The position numbers were made by a program, and so were the translations under genes. The notes beneath the pieces were generated by a model. It did not search any database. It had not been told where the DNA came from and saw nothing but the letters and a program-made list of their open reading frames with translations. From contig JAZQWT010000143.1 of assembly GCA_045632485.1 (NCBI GenBank), positions 1 to 31,893 on the forward strand: a DNA stretch of 31,893 bases, written 5' to 3'. Of the stretch, positions 1 to 6,282 are shown piece by piece. Each line of letters begins with the position of its first letter. Within the stretch, counting starts at the first letter, position 1. The DNA is from SIG575 sp045632485. Lineage in GTDB: Bacteria; Bacillota; Clostridia; Oscillospirales; Acutalibacteraceae.

Positions 1-133
1 ATTTCGGTCTGTCCTCATTGGCACAAAGAAAAACATCAAGTTCATTTTTTCTCTCAACTGTTTCAACAACAGCATCTGAAACCTGATTTTCACAGATTAT
101 TTTTGCAGTAAATTTGTTAATATCAAAAAACAT
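1..133 (-). CDS. Partial N-terminus of an unidentified protein, cut by the left edge
   Basis: An open frame starts with ATG at 133 and runs off the left edge, giving 44 residues beginning MFFDINKFTAKIICENQVSD. A purine-rich ribosome binding site (GGGGGA) lies just upstream, in the 15 bases between this start and the end of the GH3 remnant at 149, so the two were probably one transcription unit. The visible residues have no signal peptide or membrane segment and I do not recognise a family. Position behind a GH3 gene suggests a glycan-related role, but that is only context. Confidence 0.6.
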   Translation of the reverse strand, partial: MFFDINKFTAKIICENQVSDAVVETVERKNELDVFLCANEDRPK

Positions 134-148
134 ATTTATCCCCCGCTT

Positions 149-380
149 TTAATTATGAAGTATCTTTTTGTTTTCGCGTACTTTAAATTCAAAAGTCTTT
201 TTCACATCAGTGCATGACGTTCCTACAGAAACTGTGAAATCACCGTTATGCATACCAAAAACCATATGACGGTCATAATAGCAGAAAGCTTCATCCGGAA
301 CAAAAATGCTGACAGACTTTTTCTTCAAGAGAAAGTTTTTCAAGCAATTCTTCTGCCCGCCTGTGTGGTGTTTTATTCAT
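149..380 (-). pseudogene. Glycoside hydrolase family 3 (beta-glucosidase) gene with nearly all of its coding region deleted
   Basis: Starting from ATG at 380 (ribosome binding site AAAGGAG in the bases just upstream) the frame reads MNKTPHRRAEELLEKLSLEE and then VCQHF, which matches the conserved start of GH3 enzymes (RA-ELL-KL-LEEKV-Q). It stops at 291-293 after 29 residues. In another frame, 149 to about 300 encodes FCYYDRHMVFGMHNGDFTV followed by SVGTSCTDVKKTFEFKV, the typical end of the GH3 C-terminal Fn3-like domain. The several hundred residues that carry the catalytic nucleophile are absent. The simplest reading is one large out-of-frame deletion joining head and tail near 290-305. No active enzyme is expected. 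An assembly collapse is an alternative explanation. Confidence 0.8.
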
Positions 381-420
381 AATACTATCTCCTTTACTGT
401 GCCGCGTTTAAAAACATTGT

Positions 421-449
421 GACATATCTGATTTAATCCATTTTATCAA
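421..449 (-). promoter_or_regulatory. Weak promoter candidate for the GH3 remnant
   Basis: On the minus strand TTGATA (444-449) is followed after 17 bases by TATGTC (421-426). The -35 is good and the -10 poor. It lies between the upstream palindrome and the ribosome binding site of the GH3 start at 380. Evidence is base matching only. Confidence 0.3.
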
Positions 450-460
450 TAAAACTATAA

Positions 461-489
461 AAAAACAATATTTCTTCAATATTGTTTTT
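461..489. repeat. Perfect 12-bp AT-rich inverted repeat between fba and the GH3 remnant
   Basis: AAAAACAATATT (461-472) and its exact complement AATATTGTTTTT (478-489) are separated by TCTTC. With A/T runs on both sides it could act as a weak bidirectional terminator, or as a regulator site upstream of the GH3 promoter. Confidence 0.5.
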
Positions 490-543
490 GTCCGTTCACT
501 GAAAAAATTTGTTTTAAATTATATTATATCAAAATTAACAGAA

Positions 544-576
544 AAAAAAGGACATCACGAAGATGTCCTTTTTTGT
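544..576 (-). terminator. Intrinsic terminator of fba
   Basis: Read on the minus strand, GGACATC and GATGTCC form a stem with a TTCG-containing loop, extended by flanking A/T pairs and followed by a run of Ts. It lies about 20 bases after the fba stop codon. Confidence 0.85.
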
Positions 577-595
577 CTTATAATAAAATCTTAAC

Positions 596-1462
596 TTATG
601 CTTTGTTAGCTGAACCGAAGAGTTCGATTTTTTCTTTAACACAAGCTTTGATTGCTTCTGCACCGGGAGCAAGAAGTTTTCTCGGGTCGAAACCTTTACC
701 CTGAAGGTCTTTACCTTCTTCGATATATTTTCTTGTTGCTTCCTGGAATGCAAGCTGGCATTCTGTGTTAACGTTGATTTTAGAAACGCCGAGAGAGATA
801 GCTTTCTTAATCATATCAGCAGGGATACCTGTACCGCCGTGAAGAACGAGAGGCATTGCACCTGTTTCTTCCTGAACTGCTGCAAGAGTATCAAATGAAA
901 GACCTGCCCAGTTTTCAGGATATTTACCATGGATGTTACCGATACCTGCTGCAAGCATTGTAACGCCAAGGTCAGCGATCATTTTACATTCTTTGGGATC
1001 TGCACATTCGCCTGCACCAACAACGCCGTCTTCTTCGCCGCCGATTGAACCAACTTCAGCTTCGATTGAAAGACCTTTTTCTTCGCAGATAGCAACTAAT
1101 TCTTTAGTTTTTGCGATGTTTTCATCGATGGGATAGTGAGAACCGTCGAACATGATTGAGCTGAAACCGGCTTCGATGCAAGCTTTTGCACCTTCATATG
1201 AGCCGTGGTCAAGGTGAAGAGCAACGGGAACTGTAATGTTAAGGCCCTCAAGCATACCTTCAACCATACCTACAACTGTCTTGTAGCCGCACATATATTT
1301 ACCTGCGCCTTCAGATACACCGAGGATAACAGGAGAATTCATTTCCTGTGCAGTAAGAAGAATTGATTTTGTCCATTCGAGGTTGTTGATATTGAACTGA
1401 CCAACTGCATAGTGACCAGCCTTTGCTTTTGTAAGCATTTCTTTTGCATTTACTAATGGCAT
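596..1462 (-). CDS. fba: Class II fructose-1,6-bisphosphate aldolase
   Basis: This zinc enzyme cleaves fructose-1,6-bisphosphate to dihydroxyacetone phosphate and glyceraldehyde-3-phosphate in glycolysis. At 288 residues it has the usual class II length. Visible motifs are the HLDHG box at residues 83-87 (D85 the expected catalytic acid, H86 a zinc ligand), GNIHG around H178 and LHGGTGIP around H208 (zinc and phosphate site), and INVNTE near residue 230. The frame is open to a GTG at 1474, but AGGAG abuts that codon, so the ATG at 1462 (MPLVNAKEML), 11 bases downstream of AGGAG, is the better start. It is transcribed alone, between a near-consensus promoter and its own terminator. Other ketose-bisphosphate aldolases (tagatose type) share the fold, but the single copy and isolated context favour the glycolytic role. 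Confidence 0.93.
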   Translation of the reverse strand: MPLVNAKEMLTKAKAGHYAVGQFNINNLEWTKSILLTAQEMNSPVILGVSEGAGKYMCGYKTVVGMVEGMLEGLNITVPVALHLDHGSYEGAKACIEAGFSSIMFDGSHYPIDENIAKTKELVAICEEKGLSIEAEVGSIGGEEDGVVGAGECADPKECKMIADLGVTMLAAGIGNIHGKYPENWAGLSFDTLAAVQEETGAMPLVLHGGTGIPADMIKKAISLGVSKINVNTECQLAFQEATRKYIEEGKDLQGKGFDPRKLLAPGAEAIKACVKEKIELFGSANKA

Positions 1463-1493
1463 AATTTTGCACACTCCTAAAATAATTTAACAT

Positions 1494-1526
1494 AAGTATT
1501 ATATATCACCAATACTTAAATGTCAA
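1494..1526 (-). promoter_or_regulatory. fba promoter with an embedded inverted repeat
   Basis: On the minus strand TTGACA (1521-1526) and TATAAT (1498-1503) are separated by exactly 17 bases. AAGTATT (1494-1500) and AATACTT (1511-1517) form an inverted repeat with a 10-base gap covering the spacer and -10 box. This is where a repressor operator could sit; the cognate regulator is not in evidence. Confidence 0.8.
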
Positions 1527-1577
1527 TAAATTAACAAAATAATCTGCATATTTCATTACGCAGTACAGTTCGGTATA

Positions 1578-2966
1578 TTAACCGATAATTGCTACACCCT
1601 GACCTGCTTTAAGACACAGCGATATCTTCTTATCTGTAAGCGTAACATCACAGATATATTCATTGCCGTTTCCCGTAATATTATAAACCTTTGCAACTGT
1701 AAAATCCGCATCGGGAATATTCCATTCACCGTCTTTGCCGTTTTCTGAATAAGCAACAAAAATTTTGTTATCCTCTGTAAGCGGAAGAATAACATCGTTT
1801 CCTTTTTTCAGAACAATACCGTTTTTTGTAATTGAGAGATCTTCTGCTTTTGAAACCACTCCGTCTGAGAAATTTACTGTATATTTCTTTTCGTATTCAG
1901 CATCGGGGTCTTCTGTATAGCTCAGTCTCTTATAACGGTTAAGGTATGTGTAAGGCACATGGTAAGTGCAGAATTCTTTTATGAATGCGGGAGCCCAGTC
2001 GGCAGAATCAGTTCCGTATTTCTGCCATATATCTTCACCATGCATTGTGCCGTAAAATACTGACATCAACGCCTTATCGTTAATGTGACCGCCGTATAAT
2101 GACGGAGAAATTTCCATACATTCCTTCATACTTACCTGGCTGGTCCACCATGTTGCGGGGATTTTTCCGAGAGTTCTGATAGGAACACTCTCCCACGGAA
2201 TTTCAGTCATATCCTCCCCTGCCTGAGCATACATTTCGCGGTTAGGACTTGTTATTGATTCGTTACGGAAATGTGCTTCACGGTAAGTAAATTCACTTGT
2301 GACCTCAATACCTTTTTCATATATATAATCGAGCATTGCGTTTCTGGCTTCATCCTGTTCTTCAATATAAGTTTTAGGATTAAGGCTTTCTGCAAGGCAG
2401 AAGTTGTCAAGATGTATTGTACCTGCTTCTGCAGCAGGAATAATCTCAAGAAAACGGTCAAACAATCTTTTAAAAATACCGCTTTCCCACAACTGCTTAT
2501 ATGAAGTTTTATAGCAATTGCGGTTATTAAGCATCTGCAGTACGGCAGGTTTACCGTTGATATCTTTACATACAGAATCCGTTGCCACAAGCTCGTGGAA
2601 AATACCGTCTTCCTTTACCGCATCAGCAACATTTGCGTGTACACTTATAACAGTATTATACTTCTTTGCTTCCTCATAAAGCCACAGAAAACTGTCACGT
2701 GCTGTTTCGTCCTGCTCACGTTTGAGATATTCATTCACAACATCCATTTCAGGCCAGCAATCGTCATGGCCAAGACCCTGCCACCCTACAAGATAAATAA
2801 TCTTCTGAATCCCCTGAGTGATTTTGTCCACAGCTTTTACGATTTCAAGCGCCTGTTCAAATTTTATGTATACATTTGAACGGTTGTTATCAAAATCAGG
2901 CTCTGCGAGATACATTTTCATCCATAATGTTTTGGAATAATCGTATCTGAATTTGTACTGCTTCAT
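1578..2966 (-). CDS. Putative TIM-barrel glycoside hydrolase, GH101-like (endo-alpha-N-acetylgalactosaminidase related)
   Basis: The 462-residue protein has no signal peptide, so it is probably cytoplasmic. Residues 57-69 (IIYLVGWQGLGHDD) and the following ISVHAN at 107-112 resemble the KGWQ-GHDS and H-N signature of GH101 enzymes, which release the core disaccharide of mucin-type O-glycans. D187 in IHLDNF is a candidate nucleophile. The last ~100 residues look like a beta-rich C-terminal domain. It is much shorter than the large secreted GH101 enzymes, which carry extra modules, so the substrate could differ and the family call is by motif only. A strong site, AAGGAGG, sits 7 bases before ATG at 2966. 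It lies upstream of fba on the same strand, but fba has its own promoter. Confidence 0.5.
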   Translation of the reverse strand: MKQYKFRYDYSKTLWMKMYLAEPDFDNNRSNVYIKFEQALEIVKAVDKITQGIQKIIYLVGWQGLGHDDCWPEMDVVNEYLKREQDETARDSFLWLYEEAKKYNTVISVHANVADAVKEDGIFHELVATDSVCKDINGKPAVLQMLNNRNCYKTSYKQLWESGIFKRLFDRFLEIIPAAEAGTIHLDNFCLAESLNPKTYIEEQDEARNAMLDYIYEKGIEVTSEFTYREAHFRNESITSPNREMYAQAGEDMTEIPWESVPIRTLGKIPATWWTSQVSMKECMEISPSLYGGHINDKALMSVFYGTMHGEDIWQKYGTDSADWAPAFIKEFCTYHVPYTYLNRYKRLSYTEDPDAEYEKKYTVNFSDGVVSKAEDLSITKNGIVLKKGNDVILPLTEDNKIFVAYSENGKDGEWNIPDADFTVAKVYNITGNGNEYICDVTLTDKKISLCLKAGQGVAIIG

Positions 2967-3133
2967 TGCTTATCCTCCTTATATTTGTTCTGTCTTTAAA
3001 GATATTATTAATTTTCAACAGGTATTTAACCTTGTTCAAGGCTCATATACCACTTGCTGATAATGCGGATTATATTAATTGAGGTTTCTTTCATATGTTT
3101 ACGGGATGTAATAACACACCCGTTAAATCTTTT
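2967..3133. other. Intergenic stretch with two small palindromes
   Basis: Between the GH101-like gene and the small membrane-protein gene lie a CCTTG-AA-CAAGG palindrome (about 3030-3041) and an imperfect ACGGG...CCCGT hairpin (about 3099-3123). I see no convincing -35/-10 pair for the GH101-like gene here. Confidence 0.35.
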
Positions 3134-3433
3134 TTATTTATCTTTTTTGACTTTTTCGAGAATACAACCAACAATAATTTGACTAATAGAAACACCCAAA
3201 GAGATAAACATAAAAAATTTCCCAAACATACTTTCTCCGTTTGTTTCTAACAACATTACACCACCAATAAAAAATAAAACAAGTAAAAAGATACATTCAA
3301 AAACAACAATAAGTTGGATTTTTTCTTTGTTAATTTTTTCTTTTTTGTCCGAAAATCGCATCATAGCAAATGTATATCCCTCAATAATCGGTGTCATTAT
3401 TATTTCTATAAGCATTTCAAAAATAAAATACAT
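3134..3433 (-). CDS. Small membrane protein of unknown function
   Basis: The 99-residue protein has two clear hydrophobic segments (about residues 42-62 and 70-92) and a hydrophobic N-terminus that may be a third, with a short Lys-rich tail (EKVKKDK). The ribosome binding site AGAGGTGG precedes ATG at 3433, and a near-consensus promoter lies directly upstream, so it is very likely expressed. I recognise no family. Its base composition is more AT-rich than the flanking metabolic genes, fitting an acquired region. Confidence 0.6.
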   Translation of the reverse strand: MYFIFEMLIEIIMTPIIEGYTFAMMRFSDKKEKINKEKIQLIVVFECIFLLVLFFIGGVMLLETNGESMFGKFFMFISLGVSISQIIVGCILEKVKKDK

Positions 3434-3454
3434 ATAACCACCTCTTACATTAAC

Positions 3455-3483
3455 ATTATAATCATTACATATATGAAAGTCAA
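3455..3483 (-). promoter_or_regulatory. Promoter of the 99-residue membrane protein
   Basis: Minus strand: TTGACT (3478-3483), 17-base spacer, TATAAT (3455-3460). It abuts the decayed methyltransferase frame that runs the other way, so the promoter may have arisen within that decaying gene. Confidence 0.75.
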
Positions 3484-3489
3484 ATCATA

Positions 3490-3726
3490 GTCTCAAGATA
3501 CATACCTTTTGGCTTTGTAAGTTCTGAAATCATTGTCAATGATGCTGTGCAAATGATTCCTAATGCGAATTTATATAATTTTGGTGTCATGATGTCAAAT
3601 GTTCATATGGCATGGGTAATATTATACGGATTTGAAAGTTTTCGTAATACGAAAAGTCACCTTTTACAGGTGGCTTTTTCTTTTTGCCTGTTTGAAAATG
3701 AAGCCCGAAATAATAGCTTTCTATGA
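3490..3726 (+). pseudogene. C-terminal remnant of a DNA adenine methyltransferase (YeeA/MmeI-like)
   Basis: The frame from about 3495 reads YIPFGFVSSEIIVNDAVQMI and then PNANLYNFGVMMSNVHMAW. This matches the characteristic late region of large DNA methyltransferases of combined restriction-modification systems (YIPIGF...IIPNA-LYHFGIL-SNVHMAW). The segment before it is missing, the usual RAVCGRL-DYRYS continuation is lost after W, and the frame ends at 3724-3726 after unrelated sequence. There is no start codon context. It is a fossil of a restriction-modification or phage-defence gene, read in the plus direction. Confidence 0.65.
3652..3683 (+). terminator. Intrinsic terminator within the remnant region
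   Basis: AAAAGTCACCT (3652-3662) pairs with AGGTGGCTTTT (3668-3678), one G-U pair, around a 5-base loop, followed by Ts. It sits at the end of the methyltransferase remnant and is oriented with it. Confidence 0.7.
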
Positions 3727-3793
3727 AAGCGACGAAGGAAAACAAATATTTGAAGATTGGAAAAATAATAATGATAATAAAACAATCTCTTGA
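3698..3793 (+). pseudogene. Short reading frame, probable tail of a lost gene
   Basis: ATG at 3698 opens a 31-residue frame beginning MKPEIIAFYESDEGKQIFED and ending at 3793, just before an intrinsic terminator. It lacks a ribosome binding site. The E-Y-ES-EGK--FE-WK pattern looks like the end of a larger protein, but I cannot name it. Together with the methyltransferase tail it marks a gene graveyard. Confidence 0.35.
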
Positions 3794-3803
3794 CATAAAA
3801 GAG

Positions 3804-3833
3804 AAAGCAGGGAATTTCTTCCCTGCTTTTTTT
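3804..3833 (+). terminator. Intrinsic terminator before repeat copy 1
   Basis: AAAGCAGGGAA (3804-3814) and TTCCCTGCTTT (3819-3829) form a perfect 11-bp stem with a TTTC loop and a T tail. It points rightward although the next gene runs leftward, so it belongs to the decayed plus-strand unit. Confidence 0.8.
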
Positions 3834-3835
3834 CA

Positions 3836-3862
3836 TATATAAAGGACAAACCCGAACGTTTC
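3836..3862 (+). repeat. Repeat copy R1
   Basis: These 27 bases are identical to 4893-4919. The shared core is GACAAACCCGAACGTTTC, which also occurs inverted at 7324-7341. R1 lies after the terminator at 3804 and just beyond the stop codon of the 271-residue membrane protein. Confidence 0.9.
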
Positions 3863-3882
3863 GACGTAAAAAGTAACTTCAG

Positions 3883-4698
3883 TTATTCCTCAAAAATCTT
3901 GTCAATAACTCTCAACTCGTCGTCTGTAAACTCGTACCTGTCCATAAATTCCTGAAGATAATATGAATCTACTGTTTTCTTTTTATCATTAAGCTGATTA
4001 TTAATTTTTCCGAGTGCATATACATCCCTTGCCTTCTCATAACTTGCCGTAAAGGTTTCACCGTTCTTCATATACATAGTCAGGCTTATGTCATAAGTGT
4101 GATAAAATATGCCCCTTGTTCTTCTTACATGATTTCTATCGGCACTGACACAAAAACTTTCAACCTCATCGTAGGAATATTCTGCAGTTTTAGTGTTCGT
4201 AATACTATATGTGACAATTCCGTTTTCATTGAATTCGTGACGACCGATGCATCCCATACAACCAATTGACAAAAGAATTATAAAAGCACAAGAGTATATA
4301 ACCGATTTTTTAAAGAAATTTTTTCTGCCTTTTAAATATTCTTCATTATTTTTATATCTGTCATCAAACACAGGAAAAACAGATTTAAATTTCGTCCTGT
4401 CAAAATAATCAATTTTTTTATTTCCTATAATCGGAACCTTTTTCCATGTTGATTTTAATACGAGTGCCAATAAAAAAATAATAACAGGAACAAGTAAAAG
4501 CACAGACAATCTTTCTTCATAAGCTAATACTTCTGTTTTTCTGAAAACAATTAAGTGTGCAAAAATTTCATATATATCCATTGAAGCCAGAACGATAATC
4601 GCACCTATTACTTCAAAACAATCATAAATAAACTTATCCTGCTTTGATAAAGGAGGATTTTTCTTTTTATGTTTGACTGATTTTTTTGTTATTGCCAT
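3883..4698 (-). CDS. Membrane protein of unknown function, possible PH-like C-terminal domain
   Basis: The 271-residue protein starts with a Lys-rich stretch (MAITKKSVKHKKKNPPLSKQ) and has hydrophobic segments near residues 28-50, 64-84 and 131-149. The ~120-residue C-terminal part after the last segment (ITYSITNTKT-like: YSITNTKTAEYSYDEVESF, then TYDISLTMYMKNGETFTA) is beta-rich and recalls small PH-like domains of bacterial membrane proteins, but this is weak. GGAG lies 8-9 bases before ATG at 4698. It is bracketed by direct repeats R1 and R2 and by its own promoter, which suggests it arrived as a cassette. Function unknown. Confidence 0.6.
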   Translation of the reverse strand: MAITKKSVKHKKKNPPLSKQDKFIYDCFEVIGAIIVLASMDIYEIFAHLIVFRKTEVLAYEERLSVLLLVPVIIFLLALVLKSTWKKVPIIGNKKIDYFDRTKFKSVFPVFDDRYKNNEEYLKGRKNFFKKSVIYSCAFIILLSIGCMGCIGRHEFNENGIVTYSITNTKTAEYSYDEVESFCVSADRNHVRRTRGIFYHTYDISLTMYMKNGETFTASYEKARDVYALGKINNQLNDKKKTVDSYYLQEFMDRYEFTDDELRVIDKIFEE

Positions 4699-4731
4699 AA
4701 CAATTACTCCAAATTAATATTTCATTTCACA

Positions 4732-4760
4732 AGTTTACATTAATTTCATTCTAAAATCAA
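4732..4760 (-). promoter_or_regulatory. Promoter of the 271-residue membrane protein
   Basis: Minus strand: TTGATT (4755-4760), 17-base spacer, TAAACT (4732-4737), about 35 bases upstream of the start codon. Confidence 0.6.
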
Positions 4761-4892
4761 TAGATAAATTTATAAACTTATTCTCCTTCAATTTCATTAC
4801 TAAATACATTATAACATAATTAATATAAGATTGCAATGCAATATAAAAAAGGATTAAACAGACAAAGCAAAACAAATAATTAAACAATCTCT

Positions 4893-4926
4893 TATATAAA
4901 GGACAAACCCGAACGTTTCACCGTAA
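4893..4926 (+). repeat. Repeat copy R2
   Basis: Positions 4893-4919 equal R1, and 4902-4926 equal the complement of 7317-7341. AACAATCTCTT precedes R2 directly (4882-4892) and occurs also at 3781-3791 before R1, where the terminator is inserted between it and the repeat. The two copies therefore look like tails of the same kind of unit, one with a deletion. Confidence 0.9.
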
Positions 4927-4946
4927 TCAGATTGAAACAACAAAAC

Positions 4947-4978
4947 AAAACCACCCGAAGTTCGGATGGTTTTATTTT
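4947..4978 (+). terminator. Intrinsic terminator after repeat copy R2
   Basis: AAAACCA (4947-4953) pairs with TGGTTTT (4967-4973), with an inner CCGA/TCGG stem after one mismatch, then ATTTT. It is oriented rightward, like the terminators near R1. Confidence 0.6.
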
Positions 4979-4979
4979 G

Positions 4980-5127
4980 GCGCCCCAAACGAGTGAGACG
5001 ACCTTATTTCTGACCGCAAAGGTTGTCGCTGCCGGTGGCAGATGAAGACAACCTTTCTTATTTGAAGAAACACAGAGCATTGCGACCGCTCCAAGGGAAG
5101 CAAGGCGACAATGTTTCTGACCGATGG
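4980..5127. other. Non-coding structured segment with an internal imperfect duplication
   Basis: No convincing gene lies here. AAGGTTGTC (about 5020-5028) and GACAACCTT (about 5047-5055) form a 9-10 bp stem, inside which CTGCC-GGT-GGCAG forms a second hairpin. TTTCTGACCG occurs twice (5007-5016 and 5114-5123 approximately), each preceded by a related CCAA...GA...CGAC stretch. It is clearly more GC-rich than its surroundings. It may be an RNA element, the footprint of a lost mobile element, or a decayed gene; the sequence alone does not decide. Confidence 0.45.
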
Positions 5128-5155
5128 TGTCACAGGTATTAATTTTAATTTAAAC

Positions 5156-5184
5156 TTGACAATCAGACTGTGTTATGTTAATAT
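5156..5184 (+). promoter_or_regulatory. Strong promoter of the leader peptide and methyltransferase
   Basis: TTGACA (5156-5161), exactly 17 bases, TAATAT (5179-5184), with a TG at the extended -10 position (5176-5177). Transcription should begin near 5191, just before the leader ribosome binding site. Confidence 0.88.
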
Positions 5185-5211
5185 GATGAAAATCTTTTAG
5201 GAGGAATTGGT

Positions 5212-5247
5212 ATGTTCTTTATTACTATCCGACGTAGACGAAGATAG
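5212..5247 (+). CDS. Arginine-rich leader peptide of the methyltransferase attenuator
   Basis: AGGAGG (5199-5204) is 7 bases before ATG at 5212, an ideal initiation site. It opens an 11-codon frame, MFFITIRRRRR, ending in TAG at 5245-5247. The five terminal arginines use CGA CGT AGA CGA AGA. Short leaders translated just ahead of hairpins and a resistance gene are known for erm, cat and some ABC-F genes. The +x+ motif (two basic residues around any residue) is a known macrolide/ketolide-dependent ribosome arrest signal, and RRRRR contains several. The bases of codons 2-5 form one arm of a regulatory hairpin (see attenuator). That drug-bound ribosomes stall here is an inference; sensing of arginine supply or slow translation would use the same layout. 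Confidence 0.8.
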   Translation: MFFITIRRRRR

Positions 5248-5370
5248 CTTGTATCTTGTATTAGGTACAGGCTTCAATTGCTATGTGCCTAATAGAGTAA
5301 TAAAGAAAAGATTACCTTTTATATTACTGTTAATGGCATATAGCTGTTAACAGTATTTTTTATTATTTTG
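5215..5370 (+). promoter_or_regulatory. Transcription attenuator controlling the methyltransferase gene
   Basis: Five segments can be read. Segment 1, TTCTTTATTACT (5215-5226, inside the leader), is the exact 12-base complement of segment 4, AGTAATAAAGAA (5296-5307). Segments 2 (5259-5269) and 3 (5284-5294) form an 11-bp stem with one G-U pair. Segment 5, TACTGTTAA (5325-5333), pairs with TTAACAGTA (5347-5355), extended by four inner pairs around ATATA and followed by TTTTTTATTATTTT: an intrinsic terminator. Segment 4 can instead pair with TATTACT (5322-5328), the same heptamer found in segment 1, destroying the terminator. If a ribosome stalls on the arginine codons it covers segment 1, frees segment 4 and allows read-through. 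The pairing is seen directly; the switching is inferred. Confidence 0.82.
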
Positions 5371-5382
5371 GAGGATATTAAA

Positions 5383-6129
5383 ATGAACAATTTTAAATAT
5401 AAAACATTATTCAAAGCAATTTCAGAACAAATAGACCTACCTGATAATGCAGTAATTGCAGATTTAGGATGTAAAGATGCAACATTTCTTTTGGCTTTTC
5501 AAAAAGCTTTTCCTACTAAAATTAAGTCAGCTATAGGAGTAGATATAACTGATAAATGGTTTAAGGATGTTAAATACAAAAAGCCGATTAAGCTCAAGGT
5601 TATGAATTGCTCAAAAAAGCTTAAATTTGAGGATAACACTTTTGACTTTATTTTTACAAAAGATATGTTTGAATGTGTATCAGATAAGGATTTACTGGTT
5701 AATGAGATTTACAGGATATTAAAGCCGGGTGGTGTTGTAATATCCGTAAACTGTGATTGGGACAGTATTTCGTATAACGGTGAAAATAAGGAACTTATTA
5801 CTAAGGCTGTTCACTCCTATGCTGTGACAAAACAACCTTGGATGGATGACCTTGATAGTTGGATTGGCAGAAGAATGTATGGCTTCTTCAATAAAAGTAA
5901 TTTGTTTGAAAGTTCTGTTAGCGTACACAATGTTATTGAAACTGAATATACAGAAGGTACATTTGGTTATGCTCTAAGTATTGACATATCCTGGCTTCAC
6001 AAAGAAAACACAGGAGCTCTTAATAAGGATGAATACAACGAGTTTATTACCAATTTGAAATCAGCCCAAAATGAAGGACACTACATTTTTTCAAAACCTT
6101 ATTATATATATAAAGGCATTAAAAAATAA
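5383..6129 (+). CDS. Class I SAM-dependent methyltransferase under attenuator control, possible antibiotic resistance
   Basis: The 248-residue protein has the class I methyltransferase core: motif I VIADLGCKD (residues 24-32), the acidic end of strand 2 in GVDI (D54), FEDNTFDFIFTKDMFECV (82-99) and LKPGG (113-117). These are typical of the UbiE/Methyltransf_11 group, which usually modifies small molecules, sometimes RNA. It lacks the features of Erm dimethylases and the zinc ribbon of RlmA. The frame is open to TTG at 5368, but GGAGG (5370-5374) overlaps that region, so ATG at 5383, 8 bases after it, is the start. It is a single-gene unit with its own promoter, attenuator and terminator. The leader architecture suggests induction by a translation inhibitor and hence modification of a drug or the ribosome. 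The substrate is unknown. Confidence 0.75.
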   Translation: MNNFKYKTLFKAISEQIDLPDNAVIADLGCKDATFLLAFQKAFPTKIKSAIGVDITDKWFKDVKYKKPIKLKVMNCSKKLKFEDNTFDFIFTKDMFECVSDKDLLVNEIYRILKPGGVVISVNCDWDSISYNGENKELITKAVHSYAVTKQPWMDDLDSWIGRRMYGFFNKSNLFESSVSVHNVIETEYTEGTFGYALSIDISWLHKENTGALNKDEYNEFITNLKSAQNEGHYIFSKPYYIYKGIKK

Positions 6130-6187
6130 TTTAGGGTTCAAAAAAGGGATGCGAACACATCTTTGGGTAACGGAAATCAAACCCGAT

Positions 6188-6226
6188 AAAAAGACTCTTG
6201 AATTAATCAGGAGTCTTTTTATTTTA
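6188..6226 (+). terminator. Terminator of the methyltransferase gene
   Basis: AAAAAGACTC (6188-6197) and GAGTCTTTTT (6211-6220), extended by TTGA/TCAG to a 14-bp stem with an ATTAA loop, followed by ATTTTA. Confidence 0.88.
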
Positions 6227-6244
6227 CTTAATTTTAGATTGCTC

Positions 6245-6273
6245 TTGACAAAATTCAATAATTAGTCTATACT
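6245..6273 (+). promoter_or_regulatory. Promoter of the barnase/barstar pair
   Basis: TTGACA (6245-6250), exactly 17 bases, TATACT (6268-6273). The start of transcription is expected near 6280. Confidence 0.88.
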
Positions 6274-6282
6274 ATTTATAGG

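Noticed and set aside
4892..5080. 62-residue minus-strand frame across R2 and the structured segment
   Set aside because: No ribosome binding site, runs through a repeat and a terminator, low-complexity translation; treated as chance.
5212..5247. Amino-acid biosynthesis (arginine) attenuator
   Set aside because: The run of arginine codons would fit, but the downstream gene is a methyltransferase and not an arginine gene; kept only as an alternative for the sensing step.
5368..5382. Upstream TTG start for the methyltransferase
   Set aside because: GGAGG at 5370-5374 is inside that extension and serves ATG at 5383.
6071..6265. 64-residue plus-strand frame after the methyltransferase
   Set aside because: It overlaps the end of the methyltransferase in another frame and runs through its terminator and the toxin promoter.
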